The translations under genes were made by a program, and so were the position numbers. The notes under the pieces were generated by a model that worked only from the letters and a program-made list of their open reading frames with translations, did no database searches and was not told the origin of the DNA. From Pseudofulvimonas gallinarii (GTDB taxonomy: Bacteria; Pseudomonadota; Gammaproteobacteria; Xanthomonadales; UBA2363), in NCBI RefSeq assembly GCF_004343305.1, contig NZ_SMAF01000020.1, positions 1 to 55,971 of the forward strand: a stretch of DNA of 55,971 nt, given 5' to 3'. Positions 35,147 to 44,965 of this stretch are shown piece after piece; within the stretch, counting starts at the first letter, position 1, and each line of letters begins with the position of its first letter.

Positions 35147-35779
35147 TCAGTCGACCCGCGTGCCGAACAGGCGGTCACCGGCGTCGCCGAGTCCGGGCAG
35201 GATGTAGCCTTTGTCGTTGAGCCGTTCGTCGATCGCCGCGGTATAGACCTCGATGTCGGGGTGCGCCGCCGCGACCGCCTGCAGGCCTTCTGGCGCGGCG
35301 ACGAGGAAGATGCCCTTGATCCGCCGCGCACCGGCACGCTTGAGCATGTCGATGGTGGCGACCAGCGTGCCGCCCGTGGCGAGCATGGGATCGAGGATCA
35401 GCGCATCGCGCTCGGTCAGGCGGCCGGTCAGGCGCTCGAAATACGGCACCGGCAGCAGTGTTTCCTCGTCGCGCTGCAGGCCGACCACGCTGACGCGCGC
35501 AGCCGGGATCAGCGCCAGCACGCCGGGCAGCATGCCCAGGCCGGCGCGCAGGATCGGCACCAGCGTGATCTTGGCGCCGGCGATGCGCCGCACCTCGACC
35601 GGGCCGGCCCAGCCGTCCATGGTGCAGCTTTCCGTCTCCAGGTCCGCCGTCGCCTCGTAGGCCAGCAGCGTCCCCAGCTCGGTCACCAGCTCGCGGAATC
35701 CCTTGCTGCTCAGGGCAGCGTCGCGGAGCAGGCCGATCTTGTGCTGGACGAGCGGGTGGCGGACTTCGACGGTCTTCAT
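35147..35779 (-). CDS. upp: Uracil phosphoribosyltransferase
   Basis: This 210-residue enzyme starts [20 protein letters not shown] and has the PRPP-binding loop [10 protein letters not shown] (about 131-140) and the C-terminal uracil site [17 protein letters not shown]. It salvages uracil to UMP. ATG 35779 fits the family start. Divergent from htpG. Confidence 0.95.
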   Translation of the reverse strand: MKTVEVRHPLVQHKIGLLRDAALSSKGFRELVTELGTLLAYEATADLETESCTMDGWAGPVEVRRIAGAKITLVPILRAGLGMLPGVLALIPAARVSVVGLQRDEETLLPVPYFERLTGRLTERDALILDPMLATGGTLVATIDMLKRAGARRIKGIFLVAAPEGLQAVAAAHPDIEVYTAAIDERLNDKGYILPGLGDAGDRLFGTRVD

Positions 35780-35841
35780 GCGGGCAGGCCTCCTGGATGC
35801 AGGCATTATGCCGCGAGGGCCCGGACCGGCCTGCCGGTGCG

Positions 35842-35870
35842 CTTGAAAACCGCGCCCAGCGCTCGCATAT
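35842..35870 (+). promoter_or_regulatory. Heat-shock (RpoH-like) promoter of htpG
   Basis: CTTGAA followed after 14 bases by CTCGCATAT resembles the sigma-32 consensus CTTGAAA-N12-14-CCCCATNT. It ends 34 bases before the htpG start codon, as expected for a heat-shock gene. Confidence 0.5.
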
Positions 35871-35904
35871 CGGCCGCCTGCACGGCCACAGCCACGGAGC
35901 TTGC

Positions 35905-37797
35905 ATGAACACCCCGACCGAAACCCGCCGCTTTGAAGCCGAGGTCGCCCAGGTCCTGCACCTGGTCACCCATTCGCTGTATTCGCACAAGGAAATCTTC
36001 CTGCGCGAACTGGTCTCGAACGCGTCCGACGCCTGCGACAAGCTGCGCTTCGAATCCATCACCCGGCCCGAGCTGCTGGCCGGACAGCCCGAGCTGCGCA
36101 TCGACGTCAACTGGGACAAGGAGGCGCGCACGCTGACCATTGCCGACACCGGCATCGGCATGAGCCGCGACGAGGTGATCGCCAACATCGGCAGCATCGC
36201 CAGCTCCGGGACGCGGCGCTTCCTGGAAGCGCTGGGCAACGAGCAGAAGGCGGACGCCCGGCTGATCGGCCAGTTCGGCGTCGGGTTCTATTCCGCCTTC
36301 GTGGTCGCCGACCGCGTCACCGTCCTTACCCGTCGCGCCGACGCGCCGGCATCCGAAGGCGTGCGCTGGGAAAGCGACGGCCGCGGCGAATACACGCTGG
36401 AATCGGTCGAGCTGCCCGACCGCGGCACGACGGTGATCCTGCACCTGAAGGATGACGAGGACAGCTTCCTGGAGGGCTGGACGCTGCGCGGCCTGATCCG
36501 CAAGTATTCCGACCATGTCGCCTTCCCGATCCGCATGCCGGCGGCCAAGGCTTCGGGCGACGAGGGCGACGAGGGCGAAGCCGGCGCCGCGGACTGGGAA
36601 ACCGTCAACGACGCCTCGGCGCTGTGGACCCGGCCGAAATCGGAGGTCAAGGACGAGGACTACATCGCCTTCTACCGGTCGCTGGGCCACGATTTCAACG
36701 ATCCGGCGGCCTGGACGCACAACCGCGTCGAGGGCAACCAGAGCTTCACCACCCTGCTCTACCTGCCGTCGCAGGCACCGTTCGACCTGCTCATGGGTGG
36801 CCGCGACGAACGCAAGGGACTGAAGCTGTACATCAAGCGCGTCTTCATCATGGACGCGGCAGAGGAACTGCTGCCGAACTACCTGCGCTTCGTGCGCGGC
36901 GTCATTGACGCCGACGACCTGCCGCTGAACGTCAGCCGCGAGATCCTGCAGCAGAACCGCCAGCTCGAGCGCATCCGCGGCGCCTGCGTGAAGCGCGTGC
37001 TCGACCTGATCGAGAAGCTGTCGCGCGACGAGCCGGAGAAGTTCGAAGCGTTCTACAAGGCCTTCGGCAACACGCTGAAGGAAGGCATCGTCGAGGATCC
37101 GGCCAATCGCGAGCGCATCGCGAAGCTGCTGCGCTTCGCCTCGACGCGCGGCGACAGCGACGCACAGGATGTCTCGCTCGATGACTACATCGCGCGCATG
37201 GCCGGGGACCAGGACACGATCTGGACGATCACCGCCGACGGATACCGCGCCGCCGCCGGCAGCCCGCAGCTGGAAGCCTTCCGCGCCCGCGGCATCGAAG
37301 TGCTGCTGATGTTCGACCGCATCGACGAATGGATGCTGGGCCACCTGCGCGAATACGCCGGCAAACCGGTGCGCAACGTCGCCAAGGGCGAATTGCCGCT
37401 GGACGAAGCCGGCAAGACGAAGCAGGAAGAAGCCGCCAGGGCCGCCGCGCCCCTCGTGGAACGCCTGAAGTCGCTGCTGGGCGATCGCGTCGCCGACGTA
37501 CGCGTGTCGTCGCGCCTGACGGATTCGCCGTCCTGCCTGGCGCTGTCCGACCACGAGCTGGCACCGCACCTGGCGCGACTGCTGCGTGAGGCCGGACAGA
37601 ACGTACCGGACAGCCGGCCGACGCTGGAAATCAATCCGGATCATGCGCTCGTGCAGCGCATCGGCAGCGAAGGCGACGAGGCACGCGCCGCCGACCTGGC
37701 GGCGATTCTGCTGGAGCAGGCCGAGATCGCGGCCGGCGCACCGCTGGAGGATCCCGCAGCCTTCGTGAAGCGCCTCAACCGCCTGCTGGCCGGCTGA
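35905..37797 (+). CDS. htpG: Hsp90-family chaperone HtpG
   Basis: This 630-residue cytosolic ATP-dependent chaperone has the N-terminal GHKL fold with [15 protein letters not shown] (about 32-46), DTGIGM and [11 protein letters not shown] (about 124-134), then the middle domain with the catalytic-arginine region [14 protein letters not shown] and the C-terminal dimer domain. Length fits E. coli HtpG (624). The start is supported by the N-terminal sequence and a GGAG ribosome site. Confidence 0.97.
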   Translation: MNTPTETRRFEAEVAQVLHLVTHSLYSHKEIFLRELVSNASDACDKLRFESITRPELLAGQPELRIDVNWDKEARTLTIADTGIGMSRDEVIANIGSIASSGTRRFLEALGNEQKADARLIGQFGVGFYSAFVVADRVTVLTRRADAPASEGVRWESDGRGEYTLESVELPDRGTTVILHLKDDEDSFLEGWTLRGLIRKYSDHVAFPIRMPAAKASGDEGDEGEAGAADWETVNDASALWTRPKSEVKDEDYIAFYRSLGHDFNDPAAWTHNRVEGNQSFTTLLYLPSQAPFDLLMGGRDERKGLKLYIKRVFIMDAAEELLPNYLRFVRGVIDADDLPLNVSREILQQNRQLERIRGACVKRVLDLIEKLSRDEPEKFEAFYKAFGNTLKEGIVEDPANRERIAKLLRFASTRGDSDAQDVSLDDYIARMAGDQDTIWTITADGYRAAAGSPQLEAFRARGIEVLLMFDRIDEWMLGHLREYAGKPVRNVAKGELPLDEAGKTKQEEAARAAAPLVERLKSLLGDRVADVRVSSRLTDSPSCLALSDHELAPHLARLLREAGQNVPDSRPTLEINPDHALVQRIGSEGDEARAADLAAILLEQAEIAAGAPLEDPAAFVKRLNRLLAG

Positions 37798-37806
37798 GCG
37801 GGGCGG

Positions 37807-37843
37807 AAAACCGATGCGGGCGGCTGCATCCGGCCGCATCGGT
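37807..37843 (-). terminator. Intrinsic terminator of the outer-membrane protein gene
   Basis: ACCGATGCGG pairs perfectly with CCGCATCGGT around a 14-base loop, and on the minus strand it is followed by TTTTCC. It lies about 60 bases past the barrel-protein stop and may also slow htpG transcription from the other side. Confidence 0.65.
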
Positions 37844-37901
37844 CCACACCGGCGGCCGCGGGCTGATGCCCGCGACGCGCCGATCTACACCGCGACGCCG
37901 A

Positions 37902-38603
37902 TCAGAACGTCACTTCGCCGGTCAGGCTGACCAGCGCCGTCGAGCGCTTGGGCCCGTCGAACTCGATGCCGGTCGCCGGATCACGCAGCTCGCCGGAGCG
38001 GGCGCGGAAGTAGTCGTAATGGACGCCGATGCTGAAACGATCGGTGGCATTCCAGCCGGTGCCGAGGCCGCCGTACCAGCTGTTGCGTCCGTCGCGACCG
38101 CCACTTTCAAGGCCCAGCGACTGGCCGACGCTGTTGTAGTAGTCGGCATTGTTGTCGGAAGCGCGGAAGTAGCCGCCACGCATGCCGATGTACCACGCCG
38201 GCATGACATGGAAGCGCGCGTTGGCACCGACGTGCCAGCCACGCAGTGCGTTCTCGCTTTCGCGCTCGTTCACCGGTTCGGCGTCGAAGGCGTTGCTGAT
38301 GGTGATGTTGCCCAGGTCGGTGTAACCGCCTTCGATGCCCAGGCCCCAGGAAGGACCGACCTTCCAGCGGTAACCCGTTGCCAGGCCATAACCCGTGCGG
38401 CGTCCGTTGGCGCTGTGGAAGAGGTTGAAGTCGCCGGATCCGAAGGTGTCGGCAGTGCCGCCATCGGTACGACCGGCGTTTCCGGAAAGGAACCAGTGGC
38501 CGTCGCCGCTGCGCAGGTCGGGCCGGTAGTTGTCGACCGATTGCGCGAACGCGGCGGGCGCGGCGATGGCTGCCAGCAATGCCGGAAGGATGAGTTTTTT
38601 CAT
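37902..38603 (-). CDS. Outer-membrane beta-barrel protein
   Basis: This 233-residue protein has a signal peptide (cut after AFAQ, residue 21), then alternating aromatic/Gly-rich strands (GYRWKVGPSWGLGIEGGYTDLG; RFHVMPAWYIGMRGGYFR) and a terminal Phe (SLTGEVTF), as in eight-stranded OmpA/OmpW-like barrels. GGGAGG precedes ATG 38603. Ligand or role unknown. Confidence 0.8.
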   Translation of the reverse strand: MKKLILPALLAAIAAPAAFAQSVDNYRPDLRSGDGHWFLSGNAGRTDGGTADTFGSGDFNLFHSANGRRTGYGLATGYRWKVGPSWGLGIEGGYTDLGNITISNAFDAEPVNERESENALRGWHVGANARFHVMPAWYIGMRGGYFRASDNNADYYNSVGQSLGLESGGRDGRNSWYGGLGTGWNATDRFSIGVHYDYFRARSGELRDPATGIEFDGPKRSTALVSLTGEVTF

Positions 38604-38986
38604 GGGAGGTTGCTCCTGTCGTCACGATCCAGAGGCGCGTGCACGGCACGCGCTGTTTGTTGTTCGCCATCGGATACGAGGCGGTGACAGTGCAACGCAC
38701 CGCGCCTGAAGCAGGCGCAACGAAATGCGTTCCTTCAGGTTCGGATTCAAACCCGGTTCAAGCACATGAACACGATCGGCCGGCAACCCCGGCCCGCCTC
38801 ATGCAGATTGAAATTCCGCGTGCGCGGGCCGTTGCAGAACGCACCATTGCCGGAGAAGGCATTGCCCTGGTGCGTCGCGTCGCCGGGCATCCCGCGCCTG
38901 CGGGAAACGCGCTACCACCGCCGCCGGTGAATGGTGGCGCAAGCACTGCGTCGACGGGCGGCGCGGCTTTCGAGCGCACCGTTCCG
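38604..38986. other. Intergenic stretch between the barrel gene and the RND pump gene
   Basis: No coding frame is convincing. It should contain the barrel gene's promoter on the minus strand (a hairpin-forming GCGCGTG/CACGCGC at 38635-38653 lies in its leader) and the end of the pump transcript; no clear T-tailed terminator is seen. Confidence 0.5.
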
Positions 38987-41900
38987 TCAGGTGTGCGCGT
39001 GCTGGATCTCGCCGCTGGCGGTGGCAGCGGCCGCCGGTTCCGGGGTCGCCGATTCCAGTTCGTCGAGCTTGCGCGCCAGTGCGTCCGGCGAACGCGTGTA
39101 CGGCGCAAGCAGCGCGTAGAACGCCGGCACCACGAACAGGGACAGCAGCGTCGAGAAGGCGACGCCGAAGATGATCACCACGCCGATGGTGGCGCGGCTG
39201 GCCGATCCCGGGCCGCCGGCTACGACCAGCGGCACCGCACCCATGATGGTGGCGATCGAGGTCATCAGGATCGGACGCAGGCGCACGGTCGCCGATTCGA
39301 TGATGGCATCGCGCACGGCAAGGCCTTCGTCGCGCAGCTGGTTGGCGAACTCGACGATCAGGATGCCGTTCTTCGCGGCAAGGCCGACGAGCATGACGAT
39401 GCCAATCTGGCTGAACAGGTTGAGCGTGCCGCCGGTGATGGCGATGCCGATCAACGCGCCGAGCACGGCCAGCGGCACCGTCAACATGATGACCAGCGGA
39501 TGGATGAAGCTTTCGAACTGCGCCGCGAGCACGAGATAGACGATCAGCAGCGCCATGGCGAAGGTGAACAGCACCGCGCTGCCCGCGCGCTGGAATTCGC
39601 GCGATTCGCCCTTGTAATCCACCTGCGCGTAGTCAGGAAGCTCTTCCTCGATGACCTGCTGGATCCACGCGAGGGCATCTCCGAGTCGATATCCCGGCGC
39701 CAGGCCGGCGGTCAGGGTGATCGCACGCAGGCGGTTGAAGCGGTTGAGGCTGCCGGGCTCGGCGATCTCGCTCAGCGTCACCAGGCTGGCCAGTGGCACC
39801 AGCGATCCGGTGCGCTGCGAGCGCACGTAGAGGTTGTTGAGGTCGGACGGCGTCGCGCGGTCATCGGCCTGCGCCTGCACCATCACGTCGTATTCCTGGC
39901 CATCCTGCACGAAGGTGGTGATGCGGCGCGCGCCCATCATCACTTCCAGCGTGCGGCCGATTTCCTGCACGGAGACGCCGAGGTCGGCGGCACGCGAGCG
40001 GTCGATCTCGACGCGCATCTGCGGACGCGTTTCCTTGTAGTCGGAATCGGCGCCGAACAGACCCGGGTTTTCCGCCATGCGTGCCAGCAGGATGTCGCGC
40101 CACTGCGCCAGCTCGGCATAGTCTGGCCCGCCGAGCACGACCTGGAACGGCTGGCCACGGCCACGCGTCAGGCCGGTGCGCACCGACGGCAGAACGCGCA
40201 CGCCGGGCACCTGCGCGAGGTCGGCGCGCATCCGCTCGACGACCTCGACGGTGGAGATGTCGCGCCGGCTCCAGTCCTTGAGGAACACGATCACCATGCC
40301 GGTATGCATTTCCTCGCTGGCGCCGAAACCGCCCGGCACGCGCGCGTTGGCGCGTTCCAGCGGCTGGTCTTCGTCCAGATAGGGTTCGAGGATGTGCTCG
40401 ACCTGCTGGATCTGCTGCACGGTGTAGTCGTAGCCGGCGCCTTCCGGGCCGACGACGCTGACGAAGAAGGAGCCGCGGTCTTCCGGTGGCGCCAGCTCGC
40501 TGGGCACGATGCGGAACATGATCACGCTGGCCACGGCGGCGCCGATCATCACCAGCGCGAACAGCCAGGGCCGGCCGACGGTGTGCTGCACGGCCCGGCG
40601 GTAGCGGCGCGCAAGTCCGTCCAGGCGACGCTGCATCCAGGCGTTGAATCCGCGCGGCGCCGAGTGCGGCCGCACCAGCTTCGACGACATCATCGGCGTC
40701 AGTGTCAGCGCCACGAATGCCGAGATCGCCACCGCCGCGGCCAGCGCCACCGCCAGCTCGCGGAACAGCCGCCCGGTGTCGCCTTCCATGAAGCCGACCG
40801 GCAGGAACACGGCCACCAGTACCGCCGTCGTCGCGATCACCGCGAAGGCGACCTGCGCGGTGCCGCGCCGGGCCGCCACCAGCACCGGCTCGCCGAGGTC
40901 GGCGCGGCGCTGGATGTTTTCCAGCACGATGATCGCGTCGTCCACGACCAGGCCGATGCACAGCACCAGTGCCAGCAACGTCAGCAGGTTGATCGAGAAG
41001 CCGAACGCGAACAGCGCGATGAAGGCGGTGATCAGGCAGACCGGCACGGTCACCGCCGGGATCAATGCCGCGCGCAGGCTGCCTAGGAACAGGTAGATCA
41101 CCACCAGCACCAGGACCACCGCCTCGATCAGCGTCCAGTACACGCGCTTCACCGAGGCCTCGATGAACACGGTGGAATCGAAGGCGACGAAGATCTCCAT
41201 GTCGTCCGGCAACGTGCGCTGGATCTCGATCGCTTCGGCACGGGCGGCGCGGGCGACGTCCAGGCTGTTGGCGGTGGACGTCTTGATGATGCCCAGGCCG
41301 ATGTTCGGCTGGCCGTTGCTGCGGAAATAGGCGCGACGCTCGGCCGACGCCAATTCGACGCGGGCGACGTCGCCGAGCCGGACCAGGTAGTCACCCTCGC
41401 CCTTTCCCAGCGTGATCTGCGCGAAGTCGTCGGCGCTCTGGTAACTGCGCGCGACGCGCAGCGTGAAGTCGCGGTCGGCGGACTCCAGCCGTCCCGCCGG
41501 CAGCTCGACGTTCTCGCGCCGCAGCGCGCTCTCGACATCGCTGACGGTCAGCTCGCGCGCGGCCAAAGCCGCGCGGTCGATCCAGATGCGCATCGCATAG
41601 CGCTGCTCGCCGCCGATCCGCACCTGGGCGACACCGTCCAGCGAGGCCAGGCGATCGACGACATAGCGGTCGGCGTAGTCCGACAGTTCCAGCGTATCCA
41701 TCGAGTTCGAACGCATGTTCAACCACATGATGGTTTCGGCGTCGCTCTCGGTCTTCTCCACCTGCGGCGAGTCGGCTTCGTCAGGCAGCCGGTTGGTGAC
41801 GCGGCTGATGGCGTCGCGGACATCGTTGGCCGCGGCCTCGATGTCCCGGTTGAGCGAGAACTCGATGGTCAGGCCGGCGCGTCCGTTGACGCTGCGCGAT

Positions 41901-42142
41901 TCCAGCATCTCCACGCCTTCGATGCCGCTGACCGCGTCCTCGAGCAGCTGCGTGACGCGCGATTCGACCACGGCCGCCGACGCGCCCGGATAATCGACGC
42001 GCACCGACACGATCGGCGGATCGATGGCCGGCAGTTCGCGCAGGGTCAGGCGGGTGAACGACATCACGCCGAGCACCACCAGCAGCAGGCTCAGCACGGT
42101 GGCGAACACCGGCCGCTTGATCGAGACGTCGGACAGCTTCAT
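38987..42142 (-). CDS. RND efflux pump inner-membrane transporter (HAE-1 type)
   Basis: This 1051-residue protein begins MKLSDVSIKRPVFATVLSLL and has twelve predicted membrane helices with two large periplasmic loops. The proton-relay aspartates in helix 4 are visible in CIGLVVDDAIIVLENIQRR (about residue 400), with the family G-F-x-x-G segment near 470 and the second membrane half from about 850. It exports drugs or other hydrophobic compounds as a trimer with the adaptor encoded 5 bases upstream. No TolC-like outer-membrane gene is adjacent. Complete. Confidence 0.93.
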   Translation of the reverse strand: MKLSDVSIKRPVFATVLSLLLVVLGVMSFTRLTLRELPAIDPPIVSVRVDYPGASAAVVESRVTQLLEDAVSGIEGVEMLESRSVNGRAGLTIEFSLNRDIEAAANDVRDAISRVTNRLPDEADSPQVEKTESDAETIMWLNMRSNSMDTLELSDYADRYVVDRLASLDGVAQVRIGGEQRYAMRIWIDRAALAARELTVSDVESALRRENVELPAGRLESADRDFTLRVARSYQSADDFAQITLGKGEGDYLVRLGDVARVELASAERRAYFRSNGQPNIGLGIIKTSTANSLDVARAARAEAIEIQRTLPDDMEIFVAFDSTVFIEASVKRVYWTLIEAVVLVLVVIYLFLGSLRAALIPAVTVPVCLITAFIALFAFGFSINLLTLLALVLCIGLVVDDAIIVLENIQRRADLGEPVLVAARRGTAQVAFAVIATTAVLVAVFLPVGFMEGDTGRLFRELAVALAAAVAISAFVALTLTPMMSSKLVRPHSAPRGFNAWMQRRLDGLARRYRRAVQHTVGRPWLFALVMIGAAVASVIMFRIVPSELAPPEDRGSFFVSVVGPEGAGYDYTVQQIQQVEHILEPYLDEDQPLERANARVPGGFGASEEMHTGMVIVFLKDWSRRDISTVEVVERMRADLAQVPGVRVLPSVRTGLTRGRGQPFQVVLGGPDYAELAQWRDILLARMAENPGLFGADSDYKETRPQMRVEIDRSRAADLGVSVQEIGRTLEVMMGARRITTFVQDGQEYDVMVQAQADDRATPSDLNNLYVRSQRTGSLVPLASLVTLSEIAEPGSLNRFNRLRAITLTAGLAPGYRLGDALAWIQQVIEEELPDYAQVDYKGESREFQRAGSAVLFTFAMALLIVYLVLAAQFESFIHPLVIMLTVPLAVLGALIGIAITGGTLNLFSQIGIVMLVGLAAKNGILIVEFANQLRDEGLAVRDAIIESATVRLRPILMTSIATIMGAVPLVVAGGPGSASRATIGVVIIFGVAFSTLLSLFVVPAFYALLAPYTRSPDALARKLDELESATPEPAAAATASGEIQHAHT

Positions 42143-42147
42143 GGCGG

Positions 42148-43248
42148 TCAGTCCGCGCGACCGGCGACCGCGGTGTCCTGCGGACGCGGCTCGACGACCG
42201 TGACGCGCAGGCCGTTGCGCAGCTTGCCGGTGCCTTCGTGGACGATACGGTCGCCCGCGGACAGGCCGGCAATGATTTCGACGTCACCGAGGCGACGCGA
42301 TCCGGCGCGGACCTCGACTTCGGTGACGACGTCGTCGTCGCCGAGGCGGAACACCGACTGCCGGGTGCCGACCTGGATCAGCGCCAGCTCGGGGATCACC
42401 AGCGCCTGGCGCGGCTGCGTGGCCAGTTCCACAGTCAGCAGCATGCCCGGCTTGATCATGTGCTCGGGATTGGCCAGCTCAGCGCGCAGCGTGACCGCGC
42501 GCGATACCGGATCGACGCGTGAGCCGATCGAAGTGACCTTGCCGTTGAAGGGAAGATCCGGCCAGGCGACGCTGCGCGCGACGATGTCCTGACCCGCCGC
42601 CAGCGTCGACAGGTAGCGTTCCGGCACGGTGAAGTCGAGCTTGATGGTGTCGATGTCGTCCAGCGTGGCGATGACCGTGCCCGGAGTCACCAGCGCGCCA
42701 TCGGAGACCTGGCGGAAGCCGAGCACGCCGGCGAAGGGCGCGGTGATGACGCGCTCGGCGAGGCGGGCGCGGATGGCATCGGCACGGGCCCGTGCGGTGT
42801 CGCGCAGCGCGCGCTGCGTATCCAGCTGCGCCCGCGGCAGCGTGCCCTGGTTGACCAGCGGTTCCAGGCGCTCGAGCTGCTGCTGCGCCTCGTTCAGCGA
42901 TGCCTGCGCCTCGCGCAGGTTGGCGGTTTCCGCCTGGCCGGTCAGCTCGACCAGCACGTCGCCCTGGCGGACGCGGTCGCCGTCCTGGAAGCGGATGCTG
43001 CGCACGACTTCGGTGACCTTCGCGGTGATGGTGACCGACTCGTTGGCACGCGCCGTGCCCAGCGCCTCGATCTGGTCCACCCACTCGTCGGCCTGGACCA
43101 CGTAGGCAGTGACCGTCGTCGGCATGCCACCCGGTCCGGCTCCGCCGCCCGGCGCCGGCGAATCAGCGCCGCAGCCCGCGAGTCCCAACGACAGGGCAGT
43201 CGCAGCAATGCGTCCGGCCCACCTGTTTGCCTTGTCCACAACCGACAT
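42148..43248 (-). CDS. RND efflux periplasmic adaptor (membrane-fusion lipoprotein)
   Basis: This 366-residue protein has a signal peptide with lipobox LAGC (Cys27), then the adaptor pattern of beta-barrel, lipoyl half-domains and an alpha hairpin (about 105-165, EAQASLNEAQQQLERL...). It links the pump to an outer-membrane channel. First gene of the two-gene pump operon. A Gly/Pro linker follows the lipid cysteine. Confidence 0.9.
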   Translation of the reverse strand: MSVVDKANRWAGRIAATALSLGLAGCGADSPAPGGGAGPGGMPTTVTAYVVQADEWVDQIEALGTARANESVTITAKVTEVVRSIRFQDGDRVRQGDVLVELTGQAETANLREAQASLNEAQQQLERLEPLVNQGTLPRAQLDTQRALRDTARARADAIRARLAERVITAPFAGVLGFRQVSDGALVTPGTVIATLDDIDTIKLDFTVPERYLSTLAAGQDIVARSVAWPDLPFNGKVTSIGSRVDPVSRAVTLRAELANPEHMIKPGMLLTVELATQPRQALVIPELALIQVGTRQSVFRLGDDDVVTEVEVRAGSRRLGDVEIIAGLSAGDRIVHEGTGKLRNGLRVTVVEPRPQDTAVAGRAD

Positions 43249-43504
43249 CTGCGCACCTTTTGCGGTCGCGACGTCAGTTCTTCAGGCGTGCGACCGGCTC
43301 ATCTAAAACAGCTTGGCCGACCACGGACGTGGGCAGCAGGTGTTTGATGGTACGGCAAAAAAAAGGTTCGATCGTGAAGCTACGCCTAGCGTTCGACTGG
43401 CCTTGCCGCGGTTTCGGTCTGGCGCGCCGATCGAGGCTGCAGCGCGCCCCGCACAGCGCGATCACCGTTGTGCAAGGTGTCGCGACGCGTGAAGCAGGCC
43501 GCGG
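43249..43504. other. Intergenic stretch upstream of the RND operon
   Basis: No gene is evident. It holds the pump promoter on the minus strand and the end of the Gly-rich protein transcript; a run of nine T residues (minus strand, near 43355) is present without a strong preceding stem. Confidence 0.4.
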
Positions 43505-44965
43505 TCAGAAGCCGCCGCCGCTGCGGAAACCGCCACCGCCGAATCCGCCGCCGCCCTTGAAGCCCCCGCCACCGAAGCCACCGCCGCCACTGCCGCGGTT
43601 GCTGCTGCCACCACTGCGCCGGCTGCCGCCGCCACCGAAGATGCCACCGGGGAAGTCGATGCCCTTGGGCATGCGGAAACGCTGGTTGCGCTGCACGCGC
43701 TCCCAGGCGCGCCCCATCTCCAGCACGCCGCGCATGACGCCGCCAAGCACGTCGTCCCAGTCCAGGCCATCGTCGATTTCCGAATCGCCACTGTCGTACT
43801 GGCGCTCGCGGAAGCGGCGACGCAGTTCCTCCACGCGCTGCAGTGATGCCATCACGCCTTCGTGCTCGCGGCGCGCGGCGGTGAGGTCGCCGGCCAGGAT
43901 CTGCCGCGACTGCCGTGCCTGCTCGATGCCGATGGCGGCGCTGTCATCGACGCGGCTGGGCGTCGCCGCGCTGTCGCGGCGCAGCTCGTCGGTGGAGGCC
44001 TGCTCGATCGCCTTCGTCAGCGCCGCCAGCGCCTTGCGCGTGTATTCGTCACGCCCTTCGGCCATTTCACCACGCTGCTGCAGCAGCGCCGCGTGCTTCT
44101 GTTCTTCCTCGCCGATCTGCGCGGCGAGCGCGTCGATGCGCTGGTCGAGCGCGACGATCTGCTCCTCCAGCGCCTGCACGCCCGAATCCGCCAGCGCCCG
44201 CGTCTCCAGCGCCGCCAGTTCATCCTGCGCGGCTTCCGACTGCTTGCGCAGGTCCTCGGCGTGGCGGCGCAAGTGCATCGGCAACGCGACCAGCAGGCGG
44301 TAGTTGCGCGCCGCTTCCTTGTAGCCGATCAGTCCGGCGACCCAGCCGTCCAGCGTGCGCACCAGCGGTCCGGCGCGATAGCTGGCACCGCCGTAGCGGC
44401 GCTGCCACAGATAGACGAACAGGCGATCGGACTCGTAGGGCTTGCCCTTGTCGAGCCGGTCGGCTTCGGCCAGCTCGGCCTTTTCGTCGGCCAGCGCGGC
44501 CTGTCCGGCGAGCCGGTCGGCGCGCTCGCTGAGCGCCTGCCACTGCGCCGTGGCGCGTGTGCGTTCGGCGACTTCCAGGTGCTCGCGCTCGAAGCGCTGG
44601 CGCAGTGCGTCGGATTCGGCGACCCGCTGCTGGCGCTGCTGTTCGAGCTGCTGCTGGACCTCGACCGAGGCCTGGATCGCCTGTTCGCAGCGTTCCTGCG
44701 CGACCTGCTTGTGCGCCATCTGCACCATGGCTTCGCGCTCGGCGGAACCGAGGCTCTGGCCGACGCGCTGCGCCGCCAGCTCGTCGAGGCGGAACTTCGC
44801 CAGCAACGCGGTCTGCCGGCCTTCCTCGGCGCGCGCCTGTTCGTCGCGACGCGTCAGTTCGTCCAGCCGAGATGACGCCTTCGCCGCCTGCCTGCGCAGT
44901 GCGTCGACCTGGCGGTTGAGGTCCTCGTAGGCCTTGCGTCCAGTCGTCATAGCCTGTCCCGTCAC
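43505..44965 (-). CDS. Coiled-coil protein with glycine-rich tail, unknown function
   Basis: I do not recognise a function. The 486-residue protein is a long charged coiled coil (about 10-180 and 220-400) with a less charged middle (YLWQRRYGGASYRAGPLVRT, about 200) and a C-terminal tail of repeated GGGGF units (from about 440). Start is GTG 44965, overlapping the upstream stop (GTGA), or ATG 44950 (five codons shorter). Last gene of a three-gene set with a DUF6384-like and a TelA-like protein. The Gly-rich end resembles low-complexity tails of some envelope proteins, but no signal peptide is seen. Confidence 0.75.
   Translation of the reverse strand: MTGQAMTTGRKAYEDLNRQVDALRRQAAKASSRLDELTRRDEQARAEEGRQTALLAKFRLDELAAQRVGQSLGSAEREAMVQMAHKQVAQERCEQAIQASVEVQQQLEQQRQQRVAESDALRQRFEREHLEVAERTRATAQWQALSERADRLAGQAALADEKAELAEADRLDKGKPYESDRLFVYLWQRRYGGASYRAGPLVRTLDGWVAGLIGYKEAARNYRLLVALPMHLRRHAEDLRKQSEAAQDELAALETRALADSGVQALEEQIVALDQRIDALAAQIGEEEQKHAALLQQRGEMAEGRDEYTRKALAALTKAIEQASTDELRRDSAATPSRVDDSAAIGIEQARQSRQILAGDLTAARREHEGVMASLQRVEELRRRFRERQYDSGDSEIDDGLDWDDVLGGVMRGVLEMGRAWERVQRNQRFRMPKGIDFPGGIFGGGGSRRSGGSSNRGSGGGGFGGGGFKGGGGFGGGGFRSGGGF

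Noticed and set aside
37867-37900. Terminator for htpG on the plus strand
   Set aside because: No T-run follows on the plus strand; the hairpin at 37810-37843 has its T-run on the minus strand.
38639-41086. 815-codon plus-strand frame opposite the RND pump gene
   Set aside because: Product is His/Arg/Gln-rich with no fold; the opposite strand is an unmistakable RND transporter.
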